Part shown: piece after piece, positions 9,129-19,253 of the stretch
Numbering within the stretch: the first letter of the stretch is position 1
How the letters are laid out: every line of letters starts with the position of its first letter
DNA from: Pseudomonas denitrificans (nom. rej.)
GTDB lineage: Bacteria; Pseudomonadota; Gammaproteobacteria; Pseudomonadales; Pseudomonadaceae
Assembly (NCBI RefSeq): GCF_008807415.1
Contig: NZ_CP043626.1
Coordinates: 2,790,001 to 2,854,000 of the forward strand
Reading direction: 5' to 3'
DNA length: 64,000 nucleotides
The notes under the pieces: generated by a model
What the model was told of the DNA's origin: nothing
The model's input: the letters and a program-made list of their open reading frames with translations, nothing else
The model's database searches: none
Program-made: the position numbers and the translations under genes

Positions 9129-9146
9129 GCGACCAACTGTCGCACG
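9129..9146. promoter_or_regulatory. GCGAC-N5-GTCGC dyad upstream of ccoG
   Basis: GCGAC CAACT GTCGC at 9129-9143 repeats the dyad found ahead of the second ccoN. The 13-base core CCAACTGTCGCAC recurs exactly at 16249-16261 upstream of anr. The shared element suggests one redox regulator (RoxR-type, inferred) for oxidase, assembly and anr genes. Confidence 0.5.
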
Positions 9147-9251
9147 GTTGCAACACCCACCACGCCGTATCATTGTTAGGCGTGCAAGCATATTTCTGAC
9201 CCTCTCGGCATGTATCGACAGGGCGCCCTCCCGCTGCCGTGGAATGCACTG

Positions 9252-10666
<1,415 letters not shown>

Positions 10667-10683
10667 ACCAACGCTGAACGAAT

Positions 10684-10712
10684 TGGCACCCCATGTTGCG
10701 CATGGGGTGCCA
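10684..10712 (+). other. Perfect hairpin between ccoG and ccoH
   Basis: Twelve-base perfect arms at 10684-10695 and 10701-10712 surround the loop TTGCG, 17 bases after the ccoG stop. No T-run follows, so it is more likely an mRNA-stability or partial-attenuation hairpin than a full terminator. Confidence 0.55.
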
Positions 10713-10795
10713 GTACCGAACGAAGCACGTAGAATTTCGCCCGCCCCTTCACCGGGCAGCGCCCCTGCGGCACTGCCAGCGAGAGAAAAAAGACC

Positions 10796-11341
10796 ATGCA
10801 ATCGGCCATGAAAACGCCCGTGGAACCCTGGTACAAGCACCTCTGGCCGTGGATCATCATCGCCATGCTGGCCACCTCGATCGCCCTCAGCCTGACGATG
10901 GTCAACATCGCCGTGAACAACCAGGACTCCCTGGTCAGCGACAACTATTACGAGGCCGGCAAGGGCATCAACCGCTCCCTCGACCGCGAGCACCTGGCCC
11001 AGGAACTCAAGCTGCGCGCCAGGCTCAGCTTCGACGAACTGACCGGCGAAGTAGACCTGCGCCTCACCGGCAACAGCCGCCCGGCCACGCTCACCCTGAA
11101 CCTGCTCTCCCCCACCCTGGAGTCGCAGGACAAGCACCTGGAGCTGCGCGCCAGCCCCGCCGAGCCGGGCCGCTACACCGCCAGCCTGGATGCCGCCGTG
11201 AAGGGTCGCCGCTTCGTCGAGCTGCTCGGCGAGGAGAACGGCAAGACCTGGCGTCTGTTCGAGGAAGAGAAAGTCGCACCCGGCGGCTCCTTCGACCTCG
11301 GCGACGAGCCCCTCAGCGGAGATGAAGCCGAGCGCCCATGA
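10796..11341 (+). CDS. ccoH: cbb3 oxidase assembly protein CcoH (FixH family)
   Basis: FixH-family protein of 181 residues. A short cytoplasmic start leads into one membrane helix (about residues 14-38, WPWIIIAMLATSIALSLTMV), then a periplasmic domain beginning NNQDSLVSDNYYEAGKGIN, the region by which FixH proteins are recognised. CcoH is a stable assembly partner of cbb3 oxidase and contacts CcoN. GAGAG lies 10 to 14 bases upstream of ATG 10796. A second ATG four codons later is also possible. Its stop overlaps the start of ccoI by 4 bases. Confidence 0.88.
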   Translation: MQSAMKTPVEPWYKHLWPWIIIAMLATSIALSLTMVNIAVNNQDSLVSDNYYEAGKGINRSLDREHLAQELKLRARLSFDELTGEVDLRLTGNSRPATLTLNLLSPTLESQDKHLELRASPAEPGRYTASLDAAVKGRRFVELLGEENGKTWRLFEEEKVAPGGSFDLGDEPLSGDEAERP

Positions 11342-13815
11342 GCGCCGCGCTGCTCTGTTACCACTGCGCGCTGCCGGTTCCCCCCGGCAGCCGCTTCGTT
11401 GCGCCCGTCCTGGGCGAGCGCCGCGAATTCTGCTGCCCCGGCTGCCAGGCCGTGGCCGAGGCCATTGTGGCCGGCGGCCTGGAAGGCTACTACCGCCACC
11501 GCACCGAAGCCGCGCCCAACCCTGACGCCCTCCCCGAACAACTCGCTGACGAGCTGAGGCTGTTCGACCGCCCCGACGTGCAGCAGCCCTTCGTCCAGCA
11601 CCAGGGCGAACTGGCCGAGACCACGCTGATCATGGAAGGCATCAGCTGCGCCGCCTGCGGCTGGCTGATCGAGAAGCACCTCAAGGGCCTGCCCGCCGTC
11701 GCCGAGGCCGGCCTCAACCTGTCCAATCACCGCCTGCATGTGCGCTGGTCCGACAGCGAGCTGCCGCTGAGCGAACTGCTCGCCGAGCTGCGCAAGATCG
11801 GCTACGCCGCCCACCCGTTCCAACCGGACCGCGCCGCCGAGCAGTTGCACCAGGAAAACCGCAAGTCCCTGCGCCAGCTGGGCGTCGCCGGCCTCCTGTG
11901 GTTCCAGGCAATGATGGCGACCATGGCCACCTGGCCGGAATTCAACATTGACCTGAGCCCCGAGCTGCACGAGATCCTGCGCTGGGTGGCGATGTTCCTC
12001 ACCACGCCCATCGTCTTCTACTCCTGTCAGCCGTTCTTCCGCGGCGCCGTGCGCGACCTGCGCACCCGCCACCTGACCATGGACGTCTCGGTGTCCCTGG
12101 CCATCGGCGGCGCCTACCTGGCCGGCATCTGGACCGCAGTCACCGGCCATGGCGACCTGTACTTCGACGCCGTGGGCATGTTCGCCCTGTTCCTGCTCGC
12201 CGGCCGCTACCTCGAACGCCGCGCCCGCGAACGCACCGCTGCCGCTACCGCGCAGCTGGTCAACCTGTTGCCCGCGTCCTGCCTGCGCCTGGATGAGAGT
12301 GGCCAGAGCAGCCGCGTGCTGCTCAGTGAACTGAACGTCGGCGACCGCGTGCTGGTGCAGCCCGGCGCGGTGATCCCGGCCGACGGCCTGATCCTCGCGG
12401 GCCAGTCCAGCGTCGATGAATCCCTGCTCACCGGCGAATACCTGCCGCAGGCGCGCCAGAGCGGCGACAGCGTCACCGGCGGCACCCTCAACGTCGAAGG
12501 CCCACTGACCGTGCAGGTCAAGGCCCTGGGCGGCGACAGCCGGCTGTCCGCCATCGTCCGCCTGCTCGAACGCGCCCAGTCGGACAAGCCACGCCTGGCC
12601 GAACTGGCCGACAAGGCCGCGCAATGGTTCCTCGTCGCCCTGCTGGTGCTCGCCGCCGTGGTCGGCCTGTTCTGGTGGCAGCACGACGCTTCCCGCGCCT
12701 TCTGGGTGGTCCTGGCGATGCTGGTGGCGACCTGCCCCTGCGCGCTATCCCTGGCCACGCCCACCGCGCTGACCGCCGCTACCGGCAGCCTGCACAAGCT
12801 CGGCCTGCTGGTGACCCGCGGCCACGTGCTGGAGGGCCTGAACCACATCGACACGGTCATCTTCGACAAGACCGGCACCCTTACCGAAGGCCGCCTGACG
12901 CTGCGTGCAGTAAGGCCGATGGGCGCGCTGGACAGCGATGCCTGTCTGGCCCTGGCCGCCGCGCTGGAGAACCGCTCCGAACACCCCATCGCCCGCGCCT
13001 TCGGCCGTGCGCCGCAGCCCGCCGAGAGTGTCGAGAGCCATCCCGGCCTGGGCCTGGAAGGCGTGGTCAGCGAGCGTCGCCTGCGCATTGGCGAACCGTC
13101 CTTCGTCTGTGCCCTCAGCGGCAGCGTCGCGCCCGAACACCCGCAGGAACCCGGCCAGTGGTTGCTGCTGGGCGATGAAAGCGGTGCCCTCGCGTGGCTG
13201 GTGCTGGACGACCGCATCCGCGATGACGCCGCCGACCTGCTCGACGCCTGTCGTGCCCGCGGCTGGCGCACCCTGCTGCTGTCCGGCGACAGTTCGCCCA
13301 TGGTCGGCCGCGTTGCCGCCGAATTGGGCATCGACGACTGCCGCGGCGGCCTGCGCCCGGACGACAAGCTCGAAGTGCTACGCCAACTGCATCAGGAAGG
13401 CCGCCGCGTGCTGATGCTGGGCGACGGCGTGAACGACGTGCCGGTACTGGCCGCCGCCGACATCAGCGTCGCCATGGGCTCGGCCACGGATCTCGCCAAG
13501 ACCAGCGCCGACGCGGTGCTGCTTTCCAATCGCCTGGACAGCGTGGTACAGGCCTTCGGCCTGGCCCGTCGCACTCGCCGGGTAATCATCGAGAACCTGA
13601 TCTGGGCGGGGCTGTACAATGGGCTCATGCTGCCCTTCGCCGCCCTCGGCTGGATCACGCCCGTGTGGGCCGCGGTGGGCATGTCGATCAGTTCGCTGAC
13701 CGTGGTGCTCAACGCCCTGCGCCTGACACGGCTGCCCAAGGGCGCCGGCGCCCCGCCAGCGACCACTGCCCTGCCCGTCGCCCCGCAAGCGGCGCAGGCG
13801 CTGCCACGGAGTTGA
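11338..13815 (+). CDS. ccoI: Copper-translocating P1B-type ATPase CcoI (FixI-like)
   Basis: Heavy-metal P-type ATPase of 825 residues that exports copper from the cytoplasm for loading the CuB site of cbb3. It has an N-terminal Cys-rich segment (CYHCALP, CCPGCQAVAEA), an HMA domain with GISCAACGW (C104 and C107), eight expected membrane helices with the ion-binding CPC (C466-P-C468), the phosphorylation motif DKTGTLT (about D511), and the hinge GDGVNDVPVLAAADISVAMG. The extra zinc-ribbon-like N-terminus is typical of the FixI/CcoI branch rather than of CopA detoxification pumps. It overlaps ccoH by ATGA and is followed after one base by ccoS. Confidence 0.95.
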   Translation: MSAALLCYHCALPVPPGSRFVAPVLGERREFCCPGCQAVAEAIVAGGLEGYYRHRTEAAPNPDALPEQLADELRLFDRPDVQQPFVQHQGELAETTLIMEGISCAACGWLIEKHLKGLPAVAEAGLNLSNHRLHVRWSDSELPLSELLAELRKIGYAAHPFQPDRAAEQLHQENRKSLRQLGVAGLLWFQAMMATMATWPEFNIDLSPELHEILRWVAMFLTTPIVFYSCQPFFRGAVRDLRTRHLTMDVSVSLAIGGAYLAGIWTAVTGHGDLYFDAVGMFALFLLAGRYLERRARERTAAATAQLVNLLPASCLRLDESGQSSRVLLSELNVGDRVLVQPGAVIPADGLILAGQSSVDESLLTGEYLPQARQSGDSVTGGTLNVEGPLTVQVKALGGDSRLSAIVRLLERAQSDKPRLAELADKAAQWFLVALLVLAAVVGLFWWQHDASRAFWVVLAMLVATCPCALSLATPTALTAATGSLHKLGLLVTRGHVLEGLNHIDTVIFDKTGTLTEGRLTLRAVRPMGALDSDACLALAAALENRSEHPIARAFGRAPQPAESVESHPGLGLEGVVSERRLRIGEPSFVCALSGSVAPEHPQEPGQWLLLGDESGALAWLVLDDRIRDDAADLLDACRARGWRTLLLSGDSSPMVGRVAAELGIDDCRGGLRPDDKLEVLRQLHQEGRRVLMLGDGVNDVPVLAAADISVAMGSATDLAKTSADAVLLSNRLDSVVQAFGLARRTRRVIIENLIWAGLYNGLMLPFAALGWITPVWAAVGMSISSLTVVLNALRLTRLPKGAGAPPATTALPVAPQAAQALPRS

Positions 13816-13816
13816 A

Positions 13817-14038
13817 ATGCCCGCTCTCTACATCATGATCCCGGTCGCGGTGGTAATCGTCGGCATCTGCATCGCGATCTTCTTCTGGGCGGTGAACAGC
13901 GGCCAGTACGACGACCTGGACGGGCCGGCCCACAGCATCCTGTTCGACGACGAAGATCCCAGGCACCAGGCCGGCATCGACGAAGCCGAGGGTGACGACG
14001 CGCACGCCAGCCAGAAGCAGGACAAGCGCGATGCCTGA
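13817..14038 (+). CDS. ccoS: cbb3 oxidase maturation protein CcoS
   Basis: Small membrane protein of 73 residues: one helix at about residues 5-25 (IMIPVAVVIVGICIAIFFWAV) followed by the family signature NSGQYDDLDGPAHSILFDDE and an acidic tail. CcoS is required for cofactor insertion into cbb3 oxidase in Rhodobacter. It lies one base after the ccoI stop and its last codons overlap the start of the next gene by 8 bases, so the cluster is one transcription unit. Confidence 0.92.
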   Translation: MPALYIMIPVAVVIVGICIAIFFWAVNSGQYDDLDGPAHSILFDDEDPRHQAGIDEAEGDDAHASQKQDKRDA

Positions 14039-14756
14039 CCTGGCGCCGCTGCTGGCGTCTGCGCTGATCCTCGGCCTGCTCGGCGGCGGTCACTGCCTGG
14101 GCATGTGCGGCGGCCTGATGGGTGCGCTGACCATGGCCATTCCGCCAGAGCAGCGTGGGCGCCGCCTGCGCCTGCTGCTGGCCTACAACCTCGGCCGCAT
14201 CCTCAGCTACGCCTGTGCCGGCCTTCTGCTCGGCCTCGCCGGCTGGGCCGTCGCGCGTACGCCGTTCGCCTCGGCGCTGCGGGTGATCGCCGGCCTGCTG
14301 CTGATCGCCATGGGCCTGTACCTGGCCGGCTGGTGGAGCGGTCTGACCCGTATCGAAGCCCTGGGCCGCGGCCTGTGGAAGCACATACAGCCCTTTGCCA
14401 GCCGTCTGCTGCCGGTGGCTACGCTGCCGCGCGCACTGCTGCTTGGCGCGCTCTGGGGCTGGCTGCCCTGCGGCCTGGTCTACAGCACCCTGCTCTGGGC
14501 CACCAGCCAGGGCTCGGCGGTGGACAGCGCCCTGCTGATGCTCGCCTTCGGCCTGGGCACCTGGCCGGTACTGCTCGCCACCGGGCTCGCCGCCGAGCGC
14601 ATCACCGCCCTGTTGCGCAAACGCAGCGTACGCATGGCCGGCGGTATCCTGGTGATCCTCTTTGGCCTGTGGACCCTCCCCGGCCCGCACCAGGCCTGGA
14701 TCATGGGCCACGACATGCACGCCAGCGCCGCCACTCCCCACCATAAAGCCGCTTGA
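14031..14756 (+). CDS. TauE/SafE-like membrane protein of the cbb3 maturation cluster
   Basis: Polytopic membrane protein of 241 residues with GGGHCLGMCGGLMGAL near the N-terminus and WLPCGLVYSTLLWA near residue 145, the signature of the sulfite exporter TauE/SafE-like branch found next to ccoS in many proteobacteria. The C-terminal tail is rich in His and Met (MGHDMHASAATPHHKAA). Paired Cys/Met/His motifs and location suggest metal, probably copper, handling for oxidase maturation. That role is inferred. The start is ATG 14031, overlapping ccoS by 8 bases; reading further upstream to 13992 would lie inside ccoS. Its stop codon overlaps the ANR box of hemN. Confidence 0.8.
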   Translation: MPDLAPLLASALILGLLGGGHCLGMCGGLMGALTMAIPPEQRGRRLRLLLAYNLGRILSYACAGLLLGLAGWAVARTPFASALRVIAGLLLIAMGLYLAGWWSGLTRIEALGRGLWKHIQPFASRLLPVATLPRALLLGALWGWLPCGLVYSTLLWATSQGSAVDSALLMLAFGLGTWPVLLATGLAAERITALLRKRSVRMAGGILVILFGLWTLPGPHQAWIMGHDMHASAATPHHKAA

Positions 14757-14766
14757 TACAGGTCAA
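14753..14766 (+). promoter_or_regulatory. ANR box of hemN (TTGATACAGGTCAA)
   Basis: Nine of ten conserved positions match TTGAT-N4-ATCAA. The centre at 14759.5 lies 41.5 bases before 14801, and TAGACT at 14789-14794 is in the right place for the -10 of a class II ANR promoter. HemN start follows at 14829. P. aeruginosa hemN is known to be ANR-dependent. Confidence 0.85.
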
Positions 14767-14828
14767 CAGGCCTCTGTCGGACTCTCCCTAGACTGCGCAG
14801 GAAAAGCTCGCCACCGGGGAACATCGGC

Positions 14829-16211
14829 ATGCTCGACAATATTCGCTGGGACGCAGATCTGATACGCCGATACGATCTGGCCGGCCCGCGCTACACCTCC
14901 TATCCCACAGCCGTGCAGTTCCACGAAGGAGTCGGACCCTTCGACCTGCTGCACGCGCTGCGCGATAGCCAGAAGGCGCAGCGCCCGCTCTCGCTCTACG
15001 TGCACGTCCCGTTCTGCGCGAACATCTGCTACTACTGCGCCTGCAACAAGGTCATCACCAAGGATCGTGGCCGCAGCGCCCCCTACCTCGCCCGTCTCAT
15101 CCATGAAATCGAGATCGTCAGCCGTCACCTGGGTCGCCAGCAGCAAGTCGAGCAGCTGCATTTCGGTGGAGGTACCCCGACCTTCCTGAGCCCCGGCCAG
15201 CTGCGCGAGCTGATGGCGCAACTGCGCACCCATTTCCACTTCGTCGAGGGCGACTTCGGCGACTACGGCATCGAGATCGACCCGCGCGAGGCCGACTGGT
15301 CGACCATGGGCCTGCTCCGCGAACTGGGCTTCAACCGCGCCAGCATCGGCGTGCAGGACTTCAACCTGGAAGTGCAGCAGGCGATCAACCGCCTGCAGAG
15401 CCTCGACGAGACCCGCGCCATCATCGACGCGGCGCGCACGCTGCAGTTCCGCTCGATCAACATCGACCTGATCTACGGCCTGCCCCGGCAGACCCCGGAC
15501 ACCTTCGCCCGCACCGTCGAGCAGGTCATCGCCCTGCAGCCCAACCGATTGTCCGTGTTCAACTACGCACACCTCCCCGAACGCTTCCCGCCGCAGCGGC
15601 GGATCAAGGCCGAGGATCTGCCCTCCCCCGGACAGAAACTGGAGATGCTGCAACGCACCACCGAGCAACTGGAAGCCGCCGGGTACCGCTACATCGGCAT
15701 GGACCACTTCGCCCTGCCGGACGACGAACTGGCCATGGCCCAGGAAGACGGCACCCTGCAACGCAACTTCCAGGGCTATACCACCCACGGTCACTGCGAC
15801 CTGGTGGGCCTCGGGGTTTCCTCGATCAGCCAGATCGGCGACCTCTACTGCCAGAACAGCAATGACATCGCCGACTACCAGAACACCCTCGACCAGGGCC
15901 AGCTCGCCACTCGCCGGGGCCTGCACTGCAACAAGGACGACCTGATCCGCCGCGCGGTGATCCAGCAGCTGATCTGCCATTTCCAGCTGGACTTCGAGGA
16001 CATCGAGGACCTCTACAACATCGATTTCCGTGGCTATTTCGCGGAAATCTGGGACGACCTCGAACGCTTCGCCCGCGACGGCCTGATCAGCCTCGGCCCA
16101 CGCGGCATCGATGTCAGCGCCTCCGGCCGGCTGCTGGTGCGCTCGCTGTGCATGCTGTTCGACCGCTACCTGCCGATGCAGAACCTGCAACGCTTCTCGC
16201 GGGTCATCTGA
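14829..16211 (+). CDS. hemN: Oxygen-independent coproporphyrinogen III oxidase HemN
   Basis: Radical SAM enzyme of 460 residues that decarboxylates coproporphyrinogen III to protoporphyrinogen IX without oxygen, supplying haem under anaerobiosis. The [4Fe-4S] motif CxxxCxxC is seen as CANICYYC (C63, C67, C70) followed by C72. LHFGGGTPTFLSPGQL is the conserved SAM-binding loop, and the length equals the HemN family norm. The N-terminal YTSYPTAVQF is the HemN-type region that distinguishes it from HemW. The upstream ANR box and well-placed -10 indicate induction at low oxygen. It sits directly upstream of anr. Confidence 0.96.
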   Translation: MLDNIRWDADLIRRYDLAGPRYTSYPTAVQFHEGVGPFDLLHALRDSQKAQRPLSLYVHVPFCANICYYCACNKVITKDRGRSAPYLARLIHEIEIVSRHLGRQQQVEQLHFGGGTPTFLSPGQLRELMAQLRTHFHFVEGDFGDYGIEIDPREADWSTMGLLRELGFNRASIGVQDFNLEVQQAINRLQSLDETRAIIDAARTLQFRSINIDLIYGLPRQTPDTFARTVEQVIALQPNRLSVFNYAHLPERFPPQRRIKAEDLPSPGQKLEMLQRTTEQLEAAGYRYIGMDHFALPDDELAMAQEDGTLQRNFQGYTTHGHCDLVGLGVSSISQIGDLYCQNSNDIADYQNTLDQGQLATRRGLHCNKDDLIRRAVIQQLICHFQLDFEDIEDLYNIDFRGYFAEIWDDLERFARDGLISLGPRGIDVSASGRLLVRSLCMLFDRYLPMQNLQRFSRVI

Positions 16212-16469
16212 CCCGCGGGTTCCCCTTCGCACGACCGACGGTACGGGGCCAACTGTCGCACCCTTTGCTACAGGATATGTCCTTCATCCCAGGGTGTAGG
16301 AACAGCCCTGAACCGGCACTTTTCGAAAGGATTCGAGACCGCTCCAACCCCTACGAAACCCTCATCCCCGTCGCTGGAACCAGCGATTCAGACAGGTCGC
16401 CAACTGGCGCGCGACTTGCGGTCTGCGGTACCCTTGGTTTTTGTGTGCCATCCCATTCAAGGAACACTC
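16212..16469 (+). promoter_or_regulatory. anr promoter region
   Basis: This 258-base gap has no gene. At 16249-16261 it holds CCAACTGTCGCAC, identical to the core upstream of ccoG, but only the GTCGC half of the dyad is kept here. No clear ANR box was found, so autoregulation by ANR is not supported by the sequence. Confidence 0.4.
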
Positions 16470-17204
16470 ATGGCCGAAACCATCAAAGTGCGCGCCCTGC
16501 CCCAGGCGCACTGCAAGGATTGCAGCCTGGCTCCCCTCTGCCTGCCCCTGTCGCTCAACCACAGCGACATGGACGCTCTCGATGAAATCGTCAAACGCGG
16601 CCGCCCACTGAAAAAGGGCGAGTTCCTGTTCCGCCAAGGCGATGCCTTCGGCTCCGTCTTCGCCGTACGCTCCGGCGCGCTGAAGACCTTCAGCATCACC
16701 GACGGCGGCGAGGAGCAAATCACCGGCTTCCACCTGCCCAGCGAACTGGTCGGCCTGTCCGGCATGGACACCGAGAGCTACCCGGTATCGGCCCAAGCCC
16801 TGGAAACCACGTCGGTCTGCGAGATTCCCTTCGAACGCCTGGACGAGCTGTCCGAGCAACTGCCGCAACTGCGCCGCCAGCTGCTGCGCGTGATGAGCCG
16901 TGAAATCCGCGACGACCAGCAGATGATGATGCTGCTGTCGAAGAAGACCGCCGACGAGCGCATCGCCACCTTCCTGGTGAACCTCTCCGCGCGCTTCCGC
17001 GCCCGTGGCTTCTCGGCCCAACAGTTCCGCCTGGCCATGTCGCGCAACGAGATCGGCAACTACCTGGGCCTGGCGGTGGAAACCGTCTCCCGCGTGTTCA
17101 CCCGCTTCCAGCAGAACGGCCTGATCGCCGCCGAAGGCAAGGAAGTGCACATCCTCGACTCCATCGAGCTGTGCGCACTGGCCGGCGGCCAGCTGGAAAG
17201 CTGA
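16470..17204 (+). CDS. anr: Anaerobic regulator Anr (FNR family)
   Basis: CRP/FNR-family regulator of 244 residues. The four Cys ligands of the oxygen-labile [4Fe-4S] cluster are present: C15, C18 and C24 in [11 protein letters not shown], and C117 in SVCEIPF. The cyclic-nucleotide-fold domain is followed by a C-terminal HTH with [22 protein letters not shown], whose E-xx-SR contacts give TTGAT specificity. ATG 16470 gives the family length and follows CAAGGAACACTC; a longer reading from 16416 is not needed. It probably activates the first cco operon and hemN in this window through the boxes at 2172 and 14753. Confidence 0.97.
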   Translation: MAETIKVRALPQAHCKDCSLAPLCLPLSLNHSDMDALDEIVKRGRPLKKGEFLFRQGDAFGSVFAVRSGALKTFSITDGGEEQITGFHLPSELVGLSGMDTESYPVSAQALETTSVCEIPFERLDELSEQLPQLRRQLLRVMSREIRDDQQMMMLLSKKTADERIATFLVNLSARFRARGFSAQQFRLAMSRNEIGNYLGLAVETVSRVFTRFQQNGLIAAEGKEVHILDSIELCALAGGQLES

Positions 17205-17248
17205 CAGACACGAAAGCTGACCCATTGGTTGACTTTCCGGTCATCGAA

Positions 17249-17282
17249 AACGGGCTCGCCGACTGGCGGGCCCGTTATACTT
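17249..17282 (+). terminator. Probable terminator of anr
   Basis: An imperfect hairpin with arms ACGGGC-t-CGCC and GGCG-g-GCCCGT at about 17250-17275 is followed by TATACTTT. It lies about 45 bases after the anr stop. Confidence 0.5.
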
Positions 17283-17319
17283 TGGCCTCTGCAAAAACCG
17301 CATCAGGTGCACATCCAGC

Positions 17320-17868
17320 ATGATCCTCAACCAACTCGACCTGAAGTCCGTGATCCGTGCCGTTCCCGACTTTCCCAAGCCCGGCGTCATGTTCCGCGAC
17401 ATCACCCCGCTGTTCCAGTCGCCGCGAGCCCTGCGCTTCGTCGCCGACAGCTTCATCCAGCGTTATGTCGAGGCCGACTTCACCCACATCGGCGCCATGG
17501 ATGCGCGCGGCTTCCTGATCGGTTCGATCATCGCCTACGAGCTGAACAAGCCCCTGGTGCTGTTCCGCAAGCGTGGCAAGCTGCCGGCTGACGTGCTGGC
17601 CCAGGCCTACGAGACCGAGTACGGCGAAGCCCTGCTGGAAGTCCACGCCGACAGCCTGTGCGAAGGCGACAGCGTGCTGATCTTCGATGACCTGATCGCC
17701 ACCGGCGGCACCCTGCTGGCCGCCGCGCAACTGGTACGCCGGATGGGCGCCAGCGTGTTCGAGGCCGCCGCGATCATCGATCTGCCGGAGCTGGGCGGTT
17801 CGACCAAGCTCAATGACGCACAGATCCCCACCTACAGCCTGACTGCCTTCGCCCTCGACGAGCAGTGA
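17320..17868 (+). CDS. apt: Adenine phosphoribosyltransferase
   Basis: Purine salvage enzyme of 182 residues converting adenine and PRPP to AMP. The PRPP-binding loop [13 protein letters not shown] lies near residues 116-128. The N-terminal [18 protein letters not shown] and the [11 protein letters not shown] flexible-hood region are characteristic of Apt. The gene is monocistronic, followed after 19 bases by a strong tetraloop hairpin. Adenine salvage is functionally related to the purine catabolism genes at the far end of the window but unlinked to them. Confidence 0.96.
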   Translation: MILNQLDLKSVIRAVPDFPKPGVMFRDITPLFQSPRALRFVADSFIQRYVEADFTHIGAMDARGFLIGSIIAYELNKPLVLFRKRGKLPADVLAQAYETEYGEALLEVHADSLCEGDSVLIFDDLIATGGTLLAAAQLVRRMGASVFEAAAIIDLPELGGSTKLNDAQIPTYSLTAFALDEQ

Positions 17869-17887
17869 CAGACCGCTGTCGGTAAAC

Positions 17888-17917
17888 ACGGGCGCTTCGG
17901 CGCCCGTTATCGTTTCC
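17888..17917 (+). terminator. Terminator of apt
   Basis: Eight-base perfect arms ACGGGCGC and GCGCCCGT enclose the stable tetraloop TTCG (17888-17907), followed by TATCGTTT. Confidence 0.75.
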
Positions 17918-18142
17918 GCCCTCCCCACCGCTCAGACGCCCCATCCAATGGCTGGTCGTGACCCGCTTGGCCTGATTCGACCCCGCCACGGCCACATATG
18001 ACCTTTCGATTGTCCGACAAGACTCCGAACATGACATCAGCTAATGACACATTACGAGGTGGCATAGCGAACTAACGACAGGGCTTGCCTGGGTCGCCGC
18101 CCTGCCGCGCGCGCCCTCCCGCACAACAAGAAGGAGTTAGTC

Positions 18143-18973
18143 ATGAACGCCAGCACCACGCCGATCCGCGCCAATTTCCCGGTCCGCCGCATGGATTTCA
18201 GCTTCAGCGAAACGCCGAAATACTGGTGGGACGGGCAACCCTTCATGACCCACTTCATGAACAACCTGTCCTCACTGTTCCCCTATGGCGAGAAGTTCTT
18301 CGTCGACAGCGTGCGCGCCGTGCGCGAGCGCATCCAGGACCCGCAACTGCAGAAGGACGTCAGCGCCTTCATCGGCCAGGAAGCCATGCACTCCAAGGAG
18401 CACGCGGCCTACAACGAGTACGCCGACGAGCACGGCATCGACCTGGAAACCCTGGAGCTGCGCATCAAGGTGCTGCTCGAGTCCATCAGCAAGGTCACCA
18501 CCAAGAAGCACCAGCTGGCGATCACCTGCGCCCTGGAACACTTCACCGCGACCATGGCCGAGCAGTTGCTCAAGCGTGAAGACCTGAGCAGCCAGATGAA
18601 GTCGGACAAGATGTACAAGCTGTGGATGTGGCACGCCGTCGAGGAGAACGAGCACAAGGCGGTGGCCTACGACGTCTACCAGCAGGTCTATGGCGGCTAC
18701 TTCACCCGCACCGCGGTGATGCTGCTGACCACCGGGATCTTCCTCGGCGTCATCGCCGGCTTCCAGATCAACCTGCTGCGCCGCGACGGCCAGCTGTTCA
18801 ACTGGCGCAGCTGGAAACATGGCCTGGGCGTGCTGCTGCACCCGCGCCGCGGCTACTTCGTCAACCTGATCCGCCCGTGGCTGGACTATTTCCGCCCCGG
18901 CTTCCACCCCTTCGACCATGACACCAAGGCGCTGGAAACCCGCTGGAAGGAAACGCTGGATTTCGCCGGCTGA
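18143..18973 (+). CDS. Putative metal-dependent hydrolase (PF10118 family)
   Basis: Protein of 276 residues with the layout of the predicted metal-dependent hydrolase family PF10118. A His/Glu-rich helical core carries IGQEAMHSKEHAAYNEY (about residues 75-91), CALEHFTATMAEQ and WHAVEENEHKAVAYD, resembling a ferritin-like di-metal site. A hydrophobic stretch (TAVMLLTTGIFLGVIAGF) near residue 195 may associate with the membrane. No reaction is known to me for the family. AAGGAG precedes ATG 18143 and a perfect terminator follows, so the gene is a single unit. Confidence 0.8.
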   Translation: MNASTTPIRANFPVRRMDFSFSETPKYWWDGQPFMTHFMNNLSSLFPYGEKFFVDSVRAVRERIQDPQLQKDVSAFIGQEAMHSKEHAAYNEYADEHGIDLETLELRIKVLLESISKVTTKKHQLAITCALEHFTATMAEQLLKREDLSSQMKSDKMYKLWMWHAVEENEHKAVAYDVYQQVYGGYFTRTAVMLLTTGIFLGVIAGFQINLLRRDGQLFNWRSWKHGLGVLLHPRRGYFVNLIRPWLDYFRPGFHPFDHDTKALETRWKETLDFAG

Positions 18974-18989
18974 TCGTCATGCACGAACG

Positions 18990-19019
18990 AAAACGCCAGG
19001 CATTGCCTGGCGTTTTCAT
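18990..19019 (+). terminator. Intrinsic terminator after the PF10118 gene
   Basis: Perfect 12-base arms AAAACGCCAGGC and GCCTGGCGTTTT (18990-19001 and 19005-19016) with loop ATT form a bidirectional terminator. Confidence 0.85.
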
Positions 19020-19073
19020 TTCACACTCTGTGGGAGCAACTGTCTTTTTCTGGAACTCCGCGCCTGCGCTTCC

Positions 19074-19188
19074 CCCTCACCCCATCCCTCTCCCTCAGGG
19101 AGAGGGGGCAGTCCGAGCCGACTAACGCCAAGGTTTCATCCTGCACCGAACGGTCCCCTCTCCCCCTGGGAGAGGGTTAGGGTGAGGG
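19074..19188. repeat. CCCTCTCCC-type nested inverted repeat
   Basis: The outer arms at 19074-19094 and 19168-19188 match in 19 of 21 positions. Each arm also contains a small CCCTCTCC/GGGAGAGG hairpin, giving a nested or cruciform-capable structure of 115 bases. Such blocks recur between genes in Pseudomonas and related genomes. It fills the gap between the PF10118 gene and the convergent GFA gene, together with the REP at 19213. Confidence 0.7.
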
Positions 19189-19212
19189 CTGGCCCGAGCA
19201 CAGAGCTATCTC

Positions 19213-19251
19213 GTAGGAGCGTGCCATGCCCGCGATCGCGCGCGCTCCTAC
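19213..19251. repeat. REP-type palindrome, copy 2
   Basis: GTAGGAGCGTGCC at the left and GCGCGCTCCTAC at the right pair across the loop ATGCCCGCGATCGC. The ends match the REP copies at 187, 50269 and 56157. Confidence 0.75.
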
Positions 19252-19253
19252 AC

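Noticed and set aside
17229..17281. TTGACT and TATACT upstream of apt as one promoter
   Set aside because: The hexamers are about 41 bases apart, far outside the 16-18 base spacing of a sigma-70 promoter.
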